Source: Echinostoma caproni
Taxonomy: Eukaryota; Platyhelminthes; Trematoda; Plagiorchiida; Echinostomatidae
Direction of reading: 5' to 3'
NCBI GenBank assembly: GCA_900618425.1
Contig: UZAN01039587.1
Coordinates: 71,797-135,796 of the forward strand
DNA length: 64,000 nt
Below are positions 59,165 to 64,000 of the stretch, one piece after another. Below the pieces are notes generated by a model. It was not told where the DNA came from, did not search any database, and saw only the letters and a program-made list of their open reading frames with translations. The position numbers and the translations under genes are program-made. Every line of letters starts with the position of its first letter. The stretch's first letter is position 1.

Positions 59165-61083
59165 GTCGAAATTCAGGTCATGGCAGTTTGTTCCTCATGG
59201 CCCAGTGACCGCTGGTTGGACGTAACCACATAATCGCTTGTCGTTGTTATTGCTATTGCCACCATTTGGAACTGGCTGAGCGCAATACTTGAATTGGATT
59301 TTGAGATGCGCGAAGGTAACGGACCATAGTTCAGGTCATATGAGGGGTACACTTTTCAATTTGAATAAAAACTTTTCTCATATAACTGCATAATATGCAG
59401 TATACCAAACTTGCCAGACCTTTTTCATAGGGTAGATAGGAAACGTTTATGGCGAATAATCAGCTCCGCTGCAATCGACTAAAAGAAACTGACAAAAATA
59501 GGAAAATTTATTCAAATAAGACGCCGACAACCGGGTCTGTTCACGAATTGCATCATAGTAAAAACTGGGAAGTGTACATTCAATTCAGGATTATTAATGG
59601 AGGGGCAACTCAAACAGGCGACTGTGCCAAGAAAGAAACTATAAAAACAAACGGAGCGCCAAGGATCACATTTAAATGACTGCCAATCGGAATGATAAAA
59701 TGAAACTTTATTAAAACATCAACTGTGTCGATTGTGTAAGGCAGGGAATAAAACGTGATGAGTGCTTTAAATTCATATGAGTCAGTTCGCTCTGGGCATT
59801 CTAGGACCGACTGTAGTGTACACGAAGTCCCTTGACCACAGCTCCCAAAGTCGATCAGCTAACTACCACAAGGTTTTCGGTCCTGTATGTTGAAAGGCTT
59901 CATGGGAAATGTGTTTGGCTTATATTTTTTCTTCTCAGTATTCGTGGATCGTACACTGCTGTTTATTTTGTTTCAATCAATTTTATTCAATATATGCTTT
60001 TTCCTTGGTCGCAACCAAAACGTTATCAGAAACGCGATGCATTGTGCCATTCAAATTCTCTCATATACACATCCATTTTGGAATATCAGTCTCACTGAGC
60101 AAGGTATTGCTGATTAATTTTTCCTGTTATCAACAAACCCATAGATACTATGCAGTTATCCCATGCCAAGTAAACTTCAAAGTGGAAGCGATTTGGTCGA
60201 TCATTATACCTTTTCAATTTATCAATTTAAGATGTCCGAATATGCACAGACAGACAGGCAGTGATAGAACACCGATTCTCCCATGATCAAATCTGCAAAT
60301 TATCGCCTTTTAGCTCCCATGACNNNNATTCTCGTCGTTTAACTCCTCCTTGACGTGATTGTTGTTGTAGCCTTGAACAAATTAACTGTTTACACTCGTT
60401 TTGCACAAAATTTGTGTAATGCAATTTGAATGAATTTCTCGCGGTGCACATCATCCCCACACGGAACCCGAATACACTGCCGAAGCGATCGTTATGGTGA
60501 AGGTAAAAGGGGTTATTTTACCGGATTTTTTCCTTTTTGTTCAACCAAGTAAGAAAAGTTTTTTATCGTGCGTATCGTCCAACACAATTTTCGGATTTTC
60601 CGACATTGAAAACAAACAACTAAACGTGAAAAGTACATCCCTTCCATAAGGTATTATTTTTAAAAATCAATCAGAAAGTTCCTTGTTCGTTTGGAAATGA
60701 TTATGATTGTTCTATCTTTTGGGATTTCATAAAGATAAAAATAGACGGATATGGAGAAGAACGCATGTGCTATTCCACTGCGAACCTCATGCGTCCACCC
60801 ACTTTAGCAATCGGGATAGACGCTAACAGCGAATGGCAATCAAGAACGAACCTCTTCATCGTTCTTATAAGCTTGTACCAAAATCTGCAGCCACCGAGAC
60901 CCCAGAAAAAGGTCACAGAAGTAGGATTAATGTGTTGGAAGAATTAAAAAATATACTCCAAGAACCGTCATTGGTTTCACAAGATCCTCACCAGTCATCT
61001 GCATTTATACTCTTCGTCAAAACGCTTCTGTTTTTTTAATTTGCACATTTTCTGGTTGATGGATACTACTGGCCCGTTGTCTT
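59165..61083. other. No gene recognised; four-base gap
   Basis: Overlapping frames at 59832-60286 are hydrophobic and lack splice support. Four N bases lie at 60324-60327. Confidence 0.45.
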
Positions 61084-61560
61084 ATGCACAGAAAATGCAA
61101 GAAACTATCTCGGAGGTTTAGAACACCACAGTTCATCACCCTGGAGGTTTTGAAATATTTTAGAATGATTAAAGGTCGAAGAATGGTAGACAACCTCTTA
61201 GCAGTCGACGAAAACATTTGCGCATATTCGGATGATTCTATAATTACCGTCAGAAAGAAAAGCGAGCATTTGGAAATATTTAATCGCACCATGCAGCATG
61301 CGCATCAGGCAGAGAAGTACATTGATTGCCTGGATTAGCGAGTGAATAACTCTACCGGTTACAGGATTTAATCGGTATTATCAAACGAATTTATCTGCTC
61401 CGGGTAGCACGTCAAAACTACCATTTTGGGAGGTAATTTACATCCAGCACTGTCGTTTTGTGCCCAACTTATCTGTCACAACAACCTGCAATTTTTACCC
61501 TGTTGTTGCTTCGTTGTATGTGGTGGATCGAGGTGAAAGGAACCTTCGTAACGGCTGAAC
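61084..61560 (+). mobile_element. Ty3/gypsy reverse transcriptase remnant
   Basis: The plus strand encodes MVDNLLAVDENICAYSDDSI, with YSDD at the position of the YxDD catalytic box, followed by KSEHLEIFNRTMQHAHQAE. This matches the gypsy-type order of an LLA-x-x-x-x-(V/I)C-x-Y-x-DD-I-I-(V/T) block, then EHL. After about 110 unalignable bases, CRFVPNLSVTT appears in another frame near 61448-61480, matching the FVPNLS block after the RT palm. Frameshifts and loss of the upstream fingers show that it is dead. It could derive from the same family as the gag at 46184, but that cannot be shown. Confidence 0.72.
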
Positions 61561-63189
61561 ATCTACTAATTCCACCAACTTACGGGAACGGTGTAATACC
61601 TAAGAATTCAGCACTGTGTCTCAATGTGAATAAAAATGCGGAATCTGCTGCACATCTCCATCTTACAGCATTTGCATCTAGCGCTTTTTCAAGCCATTAA
61701 AAGAATCTCCTGACCAGAAAAGACGAATCACAAGTCGTTGACGTCGTTATCACCATAATCTGTTGGATAAAACTTTCCAGCTACATGCTATACGTAAGAG
61801 GTTGTTTTCATTTCTAGGCGCCCGAGAAGGAATACAACAGAAAAACCAGCACAGAACAGTGTGATAAATTATTTATTGATGTGACTCAGATTACCGAAAC
61901 CAAACAACCCCAGAAGAGAAATAGAAGTGTCTGACATTAAATTTTTTCCTGCATCGAAATCCATCTATTCGTGCAAAGCCTTCACAAAATCAACCTCCTA
62001 TTTCAATCAAGCTGCTCAAAATACGTCAAAACAAAACAGTGGCTGTTGGGCCTTAAAGTATTAGTGGATAGTTACTCTAAAAAGAGGTAAATTTCCCTTT
62101 TTCCTAAGTCCTCCAAGGATAATTCGTGGGTGCATTGGAGCACGGATCACAGGGGTTCAACTGTGCGAGAAAAAGTCCGGTGGTCCTCACCTACGTGTTT
62201 TCTGTTCAGCTGCATTTTTCGATCATAATTTACAATGAGCTCAAACGAACAAAAGAAATCTCCGATTTGGGGCACAGTAGTATTAAAGCCCTCACTCAAT
62301 GAAGAAAACTGTGGAATAAAAGAAGCAAACGGAAGAAATCGATGAATTCTTCTGAGGTTTTTGCATATGCTACTTGCATTTTTTTGGGGGGACAGGGAGG
62401 GCGGGGGGGGGAATCGCTGTGAAAAGTTTTCAAAATAAGTTGCAATCGTAGGAAAAGAAAAAAGAGCAGTCATAATTGTTATTGTTAAATTTACATTCGC
62501 TGTTTGAATAAAGGACGAACAAGCTATTTTATATTTCGACTTTCGGTGGAGAACAGTCATTTTAAACTAATCGATTTACAGACATGTTAGTTTGAAACAT
62601 ATTTTTGCCCTAATAAGTCAGGCTAAGAATAATGTATCAAAAATAAACCAATTCATATTCCAGTTTGATATTGGAATATATTGGCCAATCCTGATGAAAC
62701 CTAAGTTATCAAAAAAGTCTCACTAAAAATCACATTTTTTTCACGCTAACCTACTAATTGGTGAACCGAATAAACTGGTGCGCACCATGTTTATCGATTT
62801 GATCTGAACGCAAATTTCCTAAGGAAAGCAGTTGTCCTTGCTCAACCACATTCATCAGTAACAGATTGTGTTCACTATCCATTGATACGAAACAATGCAA
62901 ATTTGCAATCACAATCCCCCTTTTGTGTATGCAAAGAAATCATTTGTGAAATCGTTATTTCACACAAAGTCTTCCATCCATCCCAATCCTCGTTAAAATA
63001 CGGACATAAAAGACATTATCAATATATTTTCAAGTTTATTTATTTGTTATTAATTAATTAATTGTATTTACTATCAAAGCTAGCTTGTACTTCATCAGAG
63101 TGATATAAATGAAGTTAAGTTTTCTTTAAAGTATCTTCAAATCTTGTTCTATCCCCTTTGAATTCTGAGAGGAGGCATTATACCGATGT
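61561..63189. other. No gene recognised
   Basis: A 137-codon minus frame at 62147-62560 crosses a G-rich run and shows no domain, so it is probably chance. A potential G-quadruplex lies at 62386-62411. Confidence 0.45.
62386..62411 (+). other. G-run tract with G-quadruplex potential
   Basis: Four G tracts separated by ACA, A and C within 26 nt on the plus strand, preceded by a T run. This satisfies the usual G3+N1-7 pattern. No gene or promoter is recognised beside it. Confidence 0.75.
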
Positions 63190-64000
63190 ACTAAAAACAC
63201 TGTTTTTAAAGTTGTAGTAGCCAAACACCAACAAATTGATGACCTCTTCGTGAGCAGTTTCTTAGACTCCCGACCAGCAGATCTATTTTTAGCTATGATT
63301 GAGCAAAAGGCTGCCGCTAATATTTTCCAGTCCACCTTGTATAAACGTTATATGGACGATATCTTTATCCCTATAGAGTGGTAACATTTCAAAACTATTT
63401 TCAAAGAATTCAGTTGTGCCAATCCACATTTTTACCGTATTGCATAAAGCATAAACTAACAGTTTCTTGGCATTTTTGGATTTTGAATTCCAAGGCGCTT
63501 TGGTGATACATAAATGCATTCTGTTCACCGAAAAGCAAACTCCAGTGATCATTATCTATAGTTATCCAGCTTCTCTCTCTGGCTTGCAAGCGTGGACTAA
63601 AAACTGTGCTCCATGGAACCAAAAAACTCTTCACCAGACACAGTGCCAGAAGAAGTACAGTTCCTAAGGGAAACATTGCTACGAAACGGTCGATCTGAAA
63701 AATTTATGGATACATATAGTGAACAATCTAAGAAAGGTAAACCAACTTCACCGATTGCCCAAACTGCCGTCGGGGTTGAATTATCGTTCAAGGACGACCG
63801 AATTATGAGTAATGTGCGCCAAATGTCAAAGTCGGCGTTGAACCGCACATTCCCAGCAGCTCAATTTCAACTTATTGCCTCTGCCCGTGGAATGGATTTG
63901 GACAAACCTAACCATAGTTGGCAACCCAGTTTCGTCTCAGAGATCCTCCGAAAGTTTCGTTATTGTCAGGCGTGGTTGTTTCGGGTTGGGGCTGGTCAAC
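63190..64000 (+). mobile_element. Penelope-like element, RT domain, running off the window
   Basis: The plus strand encodes NTVFKVVVAKHQQIDDLFVS, RPADLFLAMIEQKAA and FQSTLYKRYMDDIF, the palm with the YMDD catalytic box near 63345-63365. A stop follows at 63382, then IFKEFSCANPHF, and WHFWILN in place of the usual LPFLD block. From 63613 to the window end one frame is open for 129 codons, with PEEVQFLRETLLRNG, ELSFKDDRIMSNVRQMSKSA, LNRTFPAAQFQLIASARGM and LDKPN, the PLE thumb and linker. The GIY-YIG part would lie beyond 64000. Stops and shifts in the palm part show that at least this part is broken. Confidence 0.85.

Noticed and set aside
62147..62560. Minus-strand protein of 137 codons
   Set aside because: It crosses the homopolymeric G/C run, has low-complexity Pro/Ser content from it, and shows no domain.

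Overview
The window looks like eukaryotic nuclear DNA from a flatworm, most likely a parasitic fluke (trematode). It is AT-leaning and gene-poor, with introns of several kilobases. It is littered with decayed Penelope-like, CR1-like, RTE-like and Ty3/gypsy retroelements and tRNA-derived SINEs. No bacterial operon, rRNA or CRISPR structure is visible. Species cannot be fixed from the sequence. There are two long assembly gaps (25880-26481 and 47924-48722), a four-base gap at 60324-60327, and isolated N bases at 1325, 7477, 19583 and 50716.

One gene is secure. It is a plus-strand biogenic-amine G-protein-coupled receptor of the serotonin 5-HT7-like type, and I assembled it from three exons: 9927-11147, 20560-20644 and 22873-23168. 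The exons join in frame to give a complete 533-residue protein with all seven membrane helices, the amine-binding Asp, DRY, CWLPF and NPIIY. The short middle exon (85 nt) encodes the third extracellular loop and the start of helix 7. The gene covers about 13.2 kb, mostly intron, and the introns carry a Penelope-like remnant on the opposite strand, a SINE and microsatellites.

Layout: 0.56-1.74 kb Penelope-like element; 3.1 and 7.7-8.0 kb tRNA-derived SINEs flanking a 540-bp inverted repeat at 7.15-7.69 kb; 9.9-23.2 kb receptor gene; 26.9-29.8 kb decayed LINE pieces and a dispersed repeat; 29.8-39 kb featureless; 39.8-41.4 kb the 3' end of a CR1-like LINE beside a Penelope-like endonuclease; 41.9-43.7 kb possible exons of an unrecognised gene; 46.2-47.1 kb gypsy gag, zinc knuckle and protease remnant; 49.3-49.9 kb RTE-like remnant; 54.8-59.2 kb several unassigned coding-like stretches; 61.1-61.6 kb gypsy reverse transcriptase remnant; 63.2-64.0 kb a Penelope-like element running off the window end.

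Apart from the receptor, nothing here is a convincing intact host gene. The unassigned coding-like stretches are reported as candidates only.
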